NCBI GenBank assembly: GCA_934633695.1
Contig: CAKTYT010000004.1
Span: 14,596-78,595 of the forward strand
DNA: 64,000 nt
Source of the DNA: an uncultured Clostridia bacterium
GTDB taxonomy: Bacteria > Bacillota > Clostridia > Christensenellales > CAG-138
Reading direction: 5' to 3'
Shown here: one piece after another, positions 16,175-23,892 of the stretch
Numbering within the stretch: the first letter of the stretch is position 1
How the letters are laid out: each line of letters begins with the position of its first letter
The notes under the pieces: generated by a model
The model's input: the letters and a program-made list of their open reading frames with translations, nothing else
Databases searched by the model: none
What the model was told of the DNA's origin: nothing
Translations under genes and position numbers: made by a program

Positions 16175-17227
16175 GTGTACAATGCGGTGAGGACCGTTGC
16201 AGAAAAATATGGGTTTAAAAAAGTTTTTTTTACTCGTCCAATGCGGTTTGACAAGTGCGGGGAAGGGTTTGGACTTGTTTATGATGCTGTGAAAAAGTAT
16301 CCTTTTGCAAAAACCATTTTACTGTTTGTTTATCCGTACAAGCCATTTTCCGTTGAAGAAAGAATTCCATCATATTATCTTGCCTCAAACCGTGCATATT
16401 TTGCATTGAAGGAAACTGCAAAGGAACTTTCGCAAATGGGATTTCGGGCAGAAATTGCAGAAATTCCGTTGAAATTGCAGGCAGTTGAAGCGGGAGTCGG
16501 GGTCAAGTGCCGGAATTCATTGATTGCGTTTGAAGGTTTCGGCACAAGGGTAGTGCTTTCGGCTCTGGCATTGGACAAGCTTGAGCCTATTGATCATAAG
16601 GGAAAAAAAACAGAAGCGAACAGCTGCGGTCAGTGTCAGAGGTGTATGAAAGCATGTCCGGCGAATGCAATTGATGAGACCGGACTGTGCGTTGAAAAAT
16701 GTATGCGTTTTCATATGGAAACTGCAATGCATCCGGATTGGGTACGGGAAATACAAAGAACCTACATCGGCTGTGAGGTTTGTCAGTACGCATGCACGAA
16801 AAATACAGGGTTGATGGGAGAAGCTCCGAGCGAAGAAGTCCGAGAGGCTTTTTCTACCAAAAAACTTATTGCAGGTGACACGAAAGCTGCGAGGCTGCTC
16901 ACAGGTAAGAACATGACTTCACGAGGAAAACTCACCGCCGAGGCGATCGCATTCGCAGCGAATGACGATGGATATTGGGAAGAAATTGAACTTGCAGAGC
17001 GATCGAGTGAACAGAATTTACAGTTTGAGGCTGTGCGAGACGCAATACGGTATGCAAAAGAGAGGAAAAAATTTCATGAAAACAAAAAGAAACAGAATTA
17101 TTGCGATAATTGCAGGGGTGATGGTTTTCGCCGCAGCGGCAGTGTGTATTGCAAAGAGTCTGAAGGACAAGGGGTCGCAGCAGGTAATTGCAACCACCTC
17201 GCCGACCGAAGTGCCGATGCCGAGTGA
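16175..17227 (+). CDS. QueG-like Fe-S protein with an anomalous overlapping tail
   Basis: This 350-codon frame has a GTG start (GGGAGG 7 nt upstream). It resembles epoxyqueuosine-reductase-type proteins: an N-terminal alpha/beta region, then a double-cluster ferredoxin module with CGQCQRCMKACP and CEVCQYACT, and a C-terminal helical part. True QueG reduces epoxyqueuosine in tRNA using cobalamin; this member is divergent, so the substrate is uncertain. The last 50 codons (from 17076) lie out of phase on the start of the next gene and encode its signal anchor in another frame. The native stop was therefore probably lost by mutation or frameshift near 17070, and the natural protein would be about 300 residues. 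Confidence 0.7.
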   Translation: MYNAVRTVAEKYGFKKVFFTRPMRFDKCGEGFGLVYDAVKKYPFAKTILLFVYPYKPFSVEERIPSYYLASNRAYFALKETAKELSQMGFRAEIAEIPLKLQAVEAGVGVKCRNSLIAFEGFGTRVVLSALALDKLEPIDHKGKKTEANSCGQCQRCMKACPANAIDETGLCVEKCMRFHMETAMHPDWVREIQRTYIGCEVCQYACTKNTGLMGEAPSEEVREAFSTKKLIAGDTKAARLLTGKNMTSRGKLTAEAIAFAANDDGYWEEIELAERSSEQNLQFEAVRDAIRYAKERKKFHENKKKQNYCDNCRGDGFRRSGSVYCKESEGQGVAAGNCNHLADRSADAE

Positions 17228-18980
17228 AACTCCCGTGCCGACTGAAGTTCCGAAACTTGAAAATGTCATGCTCCCTGCTGACGGCATGGTGCTTGCAGGG
17301 GGGAAAATTTCTTTCGGGCTTGCTCAAACGGGCAGAGTATCATATGTAGGCAGCAATGACGGACAAGCTTATTGCTACGATTGGGAAGATATTACTCAGC
17401 TTTGTGGAGGCGGACTTTTCACGGCAGGGCTGGTGAGTGATGGCAGTGTCGTTGTTTCGGGCGACGAAGAGGGCTTTTCCGTTGCAAAAAAATGGGAGCA
17501 TATCGTAAAGACTGCAGCTTCGCACGACACGCTCTATGCACTTGACGAGGATGGCAGAGTGTTTTCAACTGATGAGAATATGCCCGAATTTGCCTATGCC
17601 ATCGATATTTCAGCAGGGGAGAATTTTTTGGTCATATTGAAAGCAAATGGTGAAATTGAGAACTATGGTAGTTCGCCATCACTTGAATGCTTTTCGGGTC
17701 TTGTTATTAAAAAGATTGACTGCGGTTCGGATTTTGTCTGCGGTATTACGGCAGATGGAGTGTTTGTTTCGACAGCGGATATTGAATTCAATGGCAGCAG
17801 AGGAATTGAAAAGCTGTTTGCAGGAAAAAATTGCGTGACGTTGATCGATGAAGGCGGCAAAATAAAAACAAATTGTGAGATAATAAATGGAATAAACCTT
17901 GAAGCCGAAATTGTCGAAAGCGTTTCATGCAATGGCGAGCACGCTCTCGTACTGACGGAGGATGGACGAGTCATTTCAGGAGGCAGCAATGATTTTATGC
18001 AGTGTATGACCGACAACTGGAGACTTAGGGCTTACATTACGGAAGATGGTTTTATTTACGGAATCAAACCGGGAAGTACTTTTGAGGGTGAAATTATCAA
18101 GACCGGAGATGAGATTCGGTTGGAGAACGGTTCTGTCGGTACAGCAGTTCTGCTGGGAGATATTGATATGAACGGTGAAATAAATGAGGATGATCTTGAG
18201 CTTTTGAAGGGGCATGTCAACGGCACGGCCACGCTCACCGGCGTTCAGCTCCTTGCGGCAAATGTACTGAAGGATGGAGCGAATGAGAAAAGAGTCGATT
18301 CAGCTGATGCAGAACTGCTTTCATATCATTTGAACGGCTTCACTGAGATCGACCAGTATGCGAGGAATTTCACTTATTCAAAGGAAATTGCCGAAGCTGA
18401 GCGGATCAACCCGGATGCCGTTGGCTATATGGACCTTGAAGGGACAAATATTCAGCAAGTCATAATGTATGGTGATAATTTTTACTACCATACGCATAAC
18501 TCGGCGGGTGCAGCGACATCAAGGGGTTCGGTTTACTTATACTACCCTACACCTGTCAAAAACATTGTTGTTACAGCACACAATCTGCGTCGTGCCGGGC
18601 TAATGTTTCATCAGCTCCACTTGATTCAAAATCAGTACGCACCGGATTACGGGGAGTTTCGCAACAGAATATGGACAGTCAACCTCTTTGGTGAAACGCA
18701 TTACTGGGAAGTTTTCGCAATGTATGAGGAAAAACCTGCAAAGCCCGAGGAGTCATCACAATACTACAACTGCAACTACAACTATACCATGGACAGCATG
18801 AGTGAAGAGGAGATACGTGCATGGATAGCTTACCAGCTTGAGAGGAGTGAGCTTGATTACACCATTCACGTTACGGAAAAGGACAGGTTCATGACTGTGC
18901 TGACTTGCTCGGATGCACATTGGGAATCAAATCAGGGCGGAAGGCTATATTTCTTCCTGCGGATGATGGACGGAAGATAA
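17076..18980 (+). CDS. Surface protein: signal anchor, RCC1-like repeats, dockerin, class-B-sortase-like domain
   Basis: A 634-residue protein starting at the ATG behind AGAGGAAAAAA. Order of parts: membrane anchor (about 8-27); Thr/Pro/Glu linker (about 38-65); RCC1-like repeats (about 66-340, for example HALVLTEDGRVISGGSNDF); dockerin-like calcium repeats (about 360-420, GDIDMNGEINEDDLELLK and RVDSADAELLSYHLNG). A C-terminal sortase-B-like domain (about 430-634) follows, with VGYMDLEGTNIQQ, His502 in VVTAHNLRRAG, Cys611 in TVLTCSDAHW and Arg623 in GGRLYFF, matching the His-Cys-Arg triad in order and spacing. Class B sortases attach proteins to peptidoglycan outside the membrane. A sortase carrying a propeller and a dockerin is not an arrangement I know. 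The triad is intact, so activity is plausible. Confidence 0.75.
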   Translation: MKTKRNRIIAIIAGVMVFAAAAVCIAKSLKDKGSQQVIATTSPTEVPMPSETPVPTEVPKLENVMLPADGMVLAGGKISFGLAQTGRVSYVGSNDGQAYCYDWEDITQLCGGGLFTAGLVSDGSVVVSGDEEGFSVAKKWEHIVKTAASHDTLYALDEDGRVFSTDENMPEFAYAIDISAGENFLVILKANGEIENYGSSPSLECFSGLVIKKIDCGSDFVCGITADGVFVSTADIEFNGSRGIEKLFAGKNCVTLIDEGGKIKTNCEIINGINLEAEIVESVSCNGEHALVLTEDGRVISGGSNDFMQCMTDNWRLRAYITEDGFIYGIKPGSTFEGEIIKTGDEIRLENGSVGTAVLLGDIDMNGEINEDDLELLKGHVNGTATLTGVQLLAANVLKDGANEKRVDSADAELLSYHLNGFTEIDQYARNFTYSKEIAEAERINPDAVGYMDLEGTNIQQVIMYGDNFYYHTHNSAGAATSRGSVYLYYPTPVKNIVVTAHNLRRAGLMFHQLHLIQNQYAPDYGEFRNRIWTVNLFGETHYWEVFAMYEEKPAKPEESSQYYNCNYNYTMDSMSEEEIRAWIAYQLERSELDYTIHVTEKDRFMTVLTCSDAHWESNQGGRLYFFLRMMDGR

Positions 18981-19001
18981 GAGCGAGTTTGAGAATTGAC
19001 T

Positions 19002-19031
19002 GCGGAGTGCAAAGGTCGCTCCGCTTTTTTT
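19002..19031 (+). terminator. Terminator of the sortase-like gene
   Basis: GCGGAG / CTCCGC hairpin (19002-19024) followed by seven T, 21 bases after the stop. Confidence 0.8.
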
Positions 19032-19105
19032 ATCCTTTTTGCGTGCCGTTGACATCGGGTTTGCAGGTAGGGAAAGCCCTCCGAATCGGGAAAACAAGCA
19101 TAGAG

Positions 19106-19140
19106 AAAGGACGTACCTGCGATACGCCGATACGTCCTTT
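19106..19140 (-). terminator. Terminator of the BMP lipoprotein gene
   Basis: A 10-bp perfect stem AAAGGACGTA / TACGTCCTTT with a 15-nt loop lies just downstream of the minus-strand stop and is T-rich beyond it. Confidence 0.75.
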
Positions 19141-19155
19141 TGATTCGATCAGTAA

Positions 19156-20400
19156 TTAGTTCCTGTTGAGCTCTGTGATACCATCGATAACGATGTCGAA
19201 CAGAGGAGCGGAGATGTATTCGGACTCATGGAAGTAACCGTCCTTGATGAGTTCGAGGCCTTCAAAGCCGTAGCTCTGATCATAGCTTGTGAGATGTTCG
19301 TTATTGACGGTGAAGGTGCTGCAATCGAAAACTTTGAGTTCGCCGGAGATGATCTTTGCGATAACTGCATCGACAGCTTCCTGAGTTCCGGGAGCACAGC
19401 TTTCGCCGAGCTTGGAGATCATAACTGCATCGTTTTCATAGCCATGGCACCAATCCTGCTGCATCTCGCCGCCGTTAAGAGCAACGCCGATGGCATAGGT
19501 GTAGTAAGCACCCCAGTTATTCTGAGCGGAAGTGAGAGCTGCCTGAGGAGCAACGGAGAGCATATCGATGTTGTAGCCGACGCTGTAAGCAACCTTGCCC
19601 TCGTCGATAGCAGCCTGAACGGCGGAAGGTGCACCGGTGGAGTCAGCATGCTGACCGATGATGACGCATCCGCGTGCCATAAGAGCGTTTGCAGCCTCTG
19701 CCTCAAGATTGAGGTCGAACCACTTGTTGGTGTACTGAACGTCCATATGAGCTTCGGGAACGATGGACCTGATGCCGAGGAAGAATGCGGTGTAACCGGA
19801 AATAACTTCAGCATAGGGGTATGCACCGACATAGCCGATGTAGGGATCGGTAACGGTGCCCTCGTCCATGAGCTGCTTGAGCTTCATACCGGCAACAACA
19901 CCGGAGACATAGCGGGCCTGGTAAATCGAGGTGAAGTAGTTGAAGATGTTGTTAAGGTCGGTCTGCTTTGCGGCACTCTGACCGGTTGCATGGCAGAAAA
20001 GAACACCGGGGTAAGCTTTTGCAGCTTCGATAAGGTAAGCTTCGTGACCGAAGGAGTTTCCGAAGATGATGGAGCAGCCGCTCTGGACGAGATCAACAGC
20101 TGCATCGTAGCAGGAAGCATTTTCACCTACATTGTACTTGTAGATGATCTGATCCTGGGAAAGGCCGAGAGCAGCAGCTGCTGCCTGGAGGCCTTCGATA
20201 TGAGCCTGGGTATAGCCTTCGTTTTCATCGCCGATGAGAATTGCACCGACTTTGAAATCGGGGTTGACGCTGGGAGCCTTGGTGGGGGGAGGCGTGGTGT
20301 TGTTTGGGTCGTTGGTTTTACCGGGGTCGTTCGTGCCGGTGCATGCACATGCTGCAAGCACCATGATGAGCGCGAGCAAGAGAGCAATAGCTTTTTTCAT
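19156..20400 (-). CDS. BMP-family (PnrA/Med-like) substrate-binding lipoprotein
   Basis: This 414-residue exported receptor of the basic membrane protein family binds nucleosides or similar ligands for an ABC importer. The start is the ATG at 20400, 8 nt behind GGAGG. The signal peptide MKKAIALLLALIMVLAAC carries the lipobox LAAC (Cys18), followed by a Thr/Pro/Asn linker and the type I periplasmic-binding fold. Family segments include NEGYTQAHIEGLQAAAAALG, IIFGNSFGHEAYLIEAAKAYP and YIGYVGAYPYAEVISGYTAFFLG. No ATPase or permease is encoded nearby, so it is an orphan receptor here. The ligand is unknown. Confidence 0.9.
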   Translation of the reverse strand: MKKAIALLLALIMVLAACACTGTNDPGKTNDPNNTTPPPTKAPSVNPDFKVGAILIGDENEGYTQAHIEGLQAAAAALGLSQDQIIYKYNVGENASCYDAAVDLVQSGCSIIFGNSFGHEAYLIEAAKAYPGVLFCHATGQSAAKQTDLNNIFNYFTSIYQARYVSGVVAGMKLKQLMDEGTVTDPYIGYVGAYPYAEVISGYTAFFLGIRSIVPEAHMDVQYTNKWFDLNLEAEAANALMARGCVIIGQHADSTGAPSAVQAAIDEGKVAYSVGYNIDMLSVAPQAALTSAQNNWGAYYTYAIGVALNGGEMQQDWCHGYENDAVMISKLGESCAPGTQEAVDAVIAKIISGELKVFDCSTFTVNNEHLTSYDQSYGFEGLELIKDGYFHESEYISAPLFDIVIDGITELNRN

Positions 20401-20448
20401 GAGAAAATCCTCCAAAATTCTGTCCGTTTCAACAAAACGGCAAGTTTA

Positions 20449-20477
20449 ATTATAGCAGTTTTCATCGAGACGAGCAA
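20449..20477 (-). promoter_or_regulatory. Promoter of the BMP lipoprotein gene
   Basis: Minus strand TTGCTC (20472-20477), 17-bp spacer, TATAAT (20449-20454). A small CCGTTT / AAACGG hairpin lies in the leader. Confidence 0.65.
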
Positions 20478-20533
20478 GATTCTCTACTGCAATATAAATT
20501 ATATTTCAAGCGATAGATAGTAATTATGCATGT

Positions 20534-20561
20534 AAAAAATGAGCGGCCTTATGCCGCTCAT
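20534..20561 (-). terminator. Terminator of the ferredoxin gene
   Basis: Stem TGAGCGGC / GCCGCTCA with a 5-nt loop, followed on the minus strand by TTTTTT. Confidence 0.9.
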
Positions 20562-20584
20562 TTCCGATTCATCGATATAAACGA

Positions 20585-20755
20585 TTAGTCGTTGGTGGGA
20601 GCACCAACGGGGCAGGTTGCTGCACAAGCACCACACTCAACGCAAGCGTCTGCGTCGATTTCGTACTTGCCGTCACCTTCGCTGATAGCACTGACGGGGC
20701 AGTCAGCTGCACAAGCACCGCAAGCGATGCAAGCATCAGTAATACGATATGCCAT
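20585..20755 (-). CDS. 2[4Fe-4S] clostridial-type ferredoxin
   Basis: A 56-residue small electron carrier with two complete cluster motifs, CIACGACAADCP and CVECGACAATCP, symmetrically placed as in clostridial ferredoxins. It would shuttle electrons for pyruvate:ferredoxin oxidoreductase, hydrogenase or radical-SAM enzymes. The ATG at 20755 sits 8 nt behind GGAGG; the longer upstream frame is not conserved. It is a single-gene transcript with its own terminator. Confidence 0.97.
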   Translation of the reverse strand: MAYRITDACIACGACAADCPVSAISEGDGKYEIDADACVECGACAATCPVGAPTND

Positions 20756-20889
20756 GGTTGTTACCTCCTGATTAGTTTTGGGCGAGGAGCTGTATTGCAA
20801 GCCCCTTCGCTGTTATTGTACCATAAAAATTCGGTAAATCAAGCTGTTGGCCGAAAAAACTGAAGAATCAGAAAAATCGACCGGGCAGA

Positions 20890-20912
20890 ACAAAGCTGAT
20901 TTGCGAATCAGC
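20890..20912 (-). terminator. Terminator of the HU gene
   Basis: A perfect 7-bp stem GCTGATT / AATCAGC with a 4-nt loop, followed on the minus strand by TTTGTTCT, 4 nt after the HU stop. Confidence 0.7.
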
Positions 20913-20916
20913 GAGA

Positions 20917-21228
20917 TCAGTCGTCAGCCTCGTCAGCGCTTTCGCCGTTGGCTTCACCCTGAACGGCACCCTTAACGGTCTTACCGGGCTTGAAGGTTAC
21001 GGCCTTGCTTGCCTTGATGATAAGGGGTTCACCGCTGAGAGGGTTGCGGCCTGCCCTTTCGGGACGATCGCGAACTTCGAAGCTGCCGAAGCCGACGAGC
21101 TGGACTCTTTCGCCCTTGGCGAGTTCTTCGGTGATGACGTCGAAGACTGCATTGACTGCAAGGTCGGAATCTTTGCGGGAAAGACCGCATCTGGTTGATA
21201 CCGCACTGATAAGCTGTGCCTTATTCAT
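20917..21228 (-). CDS. HU-family nucleoid protein
   Basis: A 103-residue histone-like DNA-bending protein. The typical N-terminus MNKAQLISAVSTRCGL, the core VQLVGFGSFEVRDRPERAGRNP and the arm residues are present. Usual HU is about 90 residues; this one adds an acidic C-terminal tail of about 12 residues (GEANGESADEADD). The ATG at 21228 follows GGAGGAAAACACA. It forms dimers and compacts DNA. The promoter overlaps an inverted repeat that may serve autoregulation. Confidence 0.96.
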   Translation of the reverse strand: MNKAQLISAVSTRCGLSRKDSDLAVNAVFDVITEELAKGERVQLVGFGSFEVRDRPERAGRNPLSGEPLIIKASKAVTFKPGKTVKGAVQGEANGESADEADD

Positions 21229-21314
21229 TGTGTTTTCCTCCGAAACATATAAAAAATAAAATTTATTGCAAAGGCGAGTGGAGCGAAACTCCATCAAACC
21301 ATCACTTCAAGTTT

Positions 21315-21355
21315 GCAACGCTACATATTTTAACAGCGTTGCACCAAAAACGCAA
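21315..21355 (-). promoter_or_regulatory. HU promoter overlapped by an inverted repeat
   Basis: Minus strand TTGCGT (21350-21355), 17-bp spacer, TAAAAT (21327-21332). The -10 is bracketed by GCAACGC (21315-21321) and GCGTTGC (21336-21342), a perfect 7-bp inverted repeat suited to an operator. Confidence 0.6.
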
Positions 21356-21372
21356 TAGCAGTATGGTATATT

Positions 21373-21420
21373 TGGTGAAAAAATCGCAAAAAAAACGGAC
21401 TTTTTTTGCGATTCTCACCA
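21373..21420 (-). terminator. Large hairpin downstream of the MazG gene
   Basis: A long imperfect inverted repeat (TGGTGA...AATCGCAAAAAAA against TTTTTTTGCGATT...TCACCA) lies 34 bases beyond the mazG stop. It probably terminates mazG. Confidence 0.6.
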
Positions 21421-21453
21421 TAAATCGGAAAAATCGATAAATGCGTAACGAAA

Positions 21454-22926
21454 TCAGTCCGAAGATCCCGCGGAATGCTTGACCCTGTCCCAGTATACGT
21501 CCATTTGTGGAACAGTCATTTCCTCAAGCTTTTTCCCATCGGCAATGATGAGCTTTTCCATGGCGATGAATCGATTCATAAATTTATCGGTGGCGGCGGA
21601 GAGTGCGAGCTCAGGGTCGATTTTCATAAGCCTTGCAACATTGACGGCTGCAAATAGCAAATCGCCGATTTCTTCGGTCATATTCTCTCTGTCATTATTC
21701 TTGATTGCGGAGAGCACCTCATCCGCTTCCTCATAGACTTTCGGCAGTGCCTGAACGGCATCGTCAAAATCGAAACCGACGTGAGCGGCTTTCTTCTGAA
21801 CCTTATAGCTCCGCATGAGTGCGGGGAAGGAGGCGGGAACGGCCTGCATTGCCGAGGCAACGGTTGACTGATGCTTTTCCTTCTTTTTGAGGTTTTCCCA
21901 GTTCACAAGCACATCGTCCGATGAATTGACCTTGACATTACCAAAGACGTGGGGATGGCGGTAAATCAGCTTTTCAACGATGCCCGTCGTCACATCACGC
22001 ATGGAAAATTCGGATTTTTCCTCCTCGATAACGGCGTGAAAAACGACTTGGAGCAGCAAGTCGCCGAGTTCCTCTTCAAGGGCGGTCATATCTTCTCTGT
22101 CAATGGCATCAAGCACTTCGTATGCCTCTTCAATCAAAGAGGATCGCAGAGAGGAATGCGTCTGTTCTGCGTCCCACGGACAGCCACCCGGAGCACGGAG
22201 ACGATACATGACCTGCATCAGCCCGTCAAGACCGTGGCGTTTGTTTTCGGTCAGGGTGCTTTTGGGGACGATAAGTACGGTTGCAGCGTCGTAAAGGCTG
22301 GCAAATTCGCTGTTGTCAATACGGTAAAGCTCGGTTTTCCTCACGGAATAATCTCCGTCTCCATCGAGCGTGCAGACAAAAACAACATGCTCATCATTGT
22401 AGTATTCGTTAAGTATGCCCTTGACTGACCCTGCCCGCAGAAGGTTATCAATTTCCTCAATTATAAGACAGCGAGAAGTATCGTTGAGCCGAACATCGAA
22501 TGCCGGCATAACGGCAAAATCTGAACAGTTGAGGGTGTTTTCGGTATTCATAACGGCGGCAGCGGCAGCTTCAGCGTAACCGGATGAAGGAAGTATACGT
22601 ACGGAAAAACCCTTTTTTGCGGCGGATAAACGGATACGTTCCATTAAGTCATCACCGACGCCACGGTTAAGCACTGCAAAGGCGGCACTGCCGTTCTCAA
22701 AAATACGGGTTGATATTATGCTGTTGAGTGTCTCAAAATCAATGCAATCGTTGTAAAGATAATCAAGCGAAATCGCATCGGGGCGGAGTGCGGTGACGAT
22801 ACGGGAGCAGATATGCTCGGTTGTCTGCACAAAGAGAGTTTCCGCCTCGGTAATAGCCTTTATTGCCGCTTGCGAAATCGTTTTTGGTGTTGCAAGTGGG
22901 ATTATCGTTAAGGTTTTACTGTTCAT
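21454..22926 (-). CDS. mazG: Tetrapyrrole-methylase-like/MazG fusion (YabN type) nucleotide pyrophosphohydrolase
   Basis: A 490-residue fusion. The N-terminal ~215 residues resemble the tetrapyrrole methylase fold of YabN proteins but are divergent. The C-terminal half has two MazG units: LRAPGGCPWDAEQTHSSL with EEAYEVLDAID and EEELGDLLLQVVFHA, then VGFDFDDA with EEADEVLSAI and EEIGDLLFAAVN, the EExxE...ExxD metal-binding helices. MazG hydrolyses NTPs to NMP and PPi, cleaning abnormal nucleotides or lowering ppGpp. Start 22926 has AAGGAG 7 nt upstream. It follows the SDR gene by 22 nt on the same strand. Whether the methylase part is active is doubtful. Confidence 0.92.
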   Translation of the reverse strand: MNSKTLTIIPLATPKTISQAAIKAITEAETLFVQTTEHICSRIVTALRPDAISLDYLYNDCIDFETLNSIISTRIFENGSAAFAVLNRGVGDDLMERIRLSAAKKGFSVRILPSSGYAEAAAAAVMNTENTLNCSDFAVMPAFDVRLNDTSRCLIIEEIDNLLRAGSVKGILNEYYNDEHVVFVCTLDGDGDYSVRKTELYRIDNSEFASLYDAATVLIVPKSTLTENKRHGLDGLMQVMYRLRAPGGCPWDAEQTHSSLRSSLIEEAYEVLDAIDREDMTALEEELGDLLLQVVFHAVIEEEKSEFSMRDVTTGIVEKLIYRHPHVFGNVKVNSSDDVLVNWENLKKKEKHQSTVASAMQAVPASFPALMRSYKVQKKAAHVGFDFDDAVQALPKVYEEADEVLSAIKNNDRENMTEEIGDLLFAAVNVARLMKIDPELALSAATDKFMNRFIAMEKLIIADGKKLEEMTVPQMDVYWDRVKHSAGSSD

Positions 22927-22948
22927 GTTAATGCTCCTTAAAAAATTT

Positions 22949-23683
22949 TTAACAGATAAAGCCGCCGTCAACGGTCAGTACCTGACCTGTTATGAAGGAT
23001 GCGGCATCGGAACAAAGGAAGGCGACGGCATTTGCAACGTCAGTGGGCGTACCCAGCCTGTGCAGGGGAGTTTCTTCCTCCAGCAGTGCAACAGTTTCTT
23101 TGCCGAGGTTCAGTGTCATGTCTGTTGCAATGCAGCCCGGAGCAATGCAGTTTACACGTATGCCGGAAGGGGCAAGCTCCGCTGCGAGAGAGCGTGTCAA
23201 AGCAATCAGCCCGGCTTTTGAACAGGCATAGGCAGTCTCACAGGAAGCGGCACGCTGTCCCCATATGGATGAGATATTGATGATATTGCCCCTTTTCCTT
23301 TCGAGCATATGGGGGAGGGCTGCAAGAATTACATTTCTAGCACCGCCGAGATTCACGGACATGATTCGATTCCATATCTCGTCGGAGGTATCCTGAAACA
23401 GTCCGGTGAATGCAATCCCTGCATTGTTGACAACGAGGTCAACGGGACCAAGAACTTCGTTGACTCTTTTAAACATTTCAATGACTTGACGTCTGTCCGA
23501 AACATCGGCACGGACCGCAATGGTGCGAAGACCCTCGGCATTCAGTTTGTTTGAAAGCTCAATGGCGGAAAATTCGTTTTTGTTATAATTTATGCAAACA
23601 CTCATACCGGCTTTTGCAAGGCAGGAGGCGATCGCACTCCCGATACCGGCGGATGCACCCGTTACAACAGCGGCATACTGCAT
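22949..23683 (-). CDS. ymfI: SDR family reductase, likely EF-P 5-aminopentanone reductase (YmfI-like)
   Basis: A 244-residue short-chain dehydrogenase with the NAD(P) motif TGASAGIGSA, NNAG, catalytic Ser in INISSIWGQ, and Tyr/Lys in YACSKAG. The local pattern SSIWGQRAASCETAYACSKAG and ETPLHRLGTP...DGGFIC fit the YmfI branch, which reduces 5-aminopentanone to 5-aminopentanol on elongation factor P, rather than FabG of fatty-acid synthesis. The start at 23683 has GAGGG 6 nt upstream. No efp or fatty-acid genes are nearby, so the YmfI call rests on residue pattern alone; a FabG-like role is the alternative. Confidence 0.8.
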   Translation of the reverse strand: MQYAAVVTGASAGIGSAIASCLAKAGMSVCINYNKNEFSAIELSNKLNAEGLRTIAVRADVSDRRQVIEMFKRVNEVLGPVDLVVNNAGIAFTGLFQDTSDEIWNRIMSVNLGGARNVILAALPHMLERKRGNIINISSIWGQRAASCETAYACSKAGLIALTRSLAAELAPSGIRVNCIAPGCIATDMTLNLGKETVALLEEETPLHRLGTPTDVANAVAFLCSDAASFITGQVLTVDGGFIC

Positions 23684-23717
23684 GGAAGACCCTCGATTCA
23701 ACTTTTTTTCAGCTTGA

Positions 23718-23746
23718 ATTATAATATTTGACTTGCGGCATTGCAA
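23718..23746 (-). promoter_or_regulatory. Promoter of the SDR-mazG operon
   Basis: Minus strand TTGCAA (23741-23746), 17-bp spacer, TATAAT (23718-23723). Confidence 0.7.
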
Positions 23747-23803
23747 GCCCCAAAACGAAATTTCGGGCGATAAAAAGGTCATGACGAATTTGCAATTACG
23801 CAC

Positions 23804-23832
23804 TTGATTGTTTCGTCAATATTGTGTATAAT
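23804..23832 (+). promoter_or_regulatory. Promoter of the NYN-domain gene
   Basis: TTGATT (23804-23809), 17-bp spacer, TATAAT (23827-23832) with an upstream TGTG extension. Confidence 0.7.
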
Positions 23833-23892
23833 TCATTTATCGGGTGATATTTGTTCTCACCAAAGAAACTGTCAACGGAAGGAGCCAATCGA

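Noticed and set aside
19228..20520. Long (430-codon) plus-strand open frame
   Set aside because: It is antisense to the BMP lipoprotein gene, which has a ribosome site, lipobox and clear family match; the antisense translation has no domain character.
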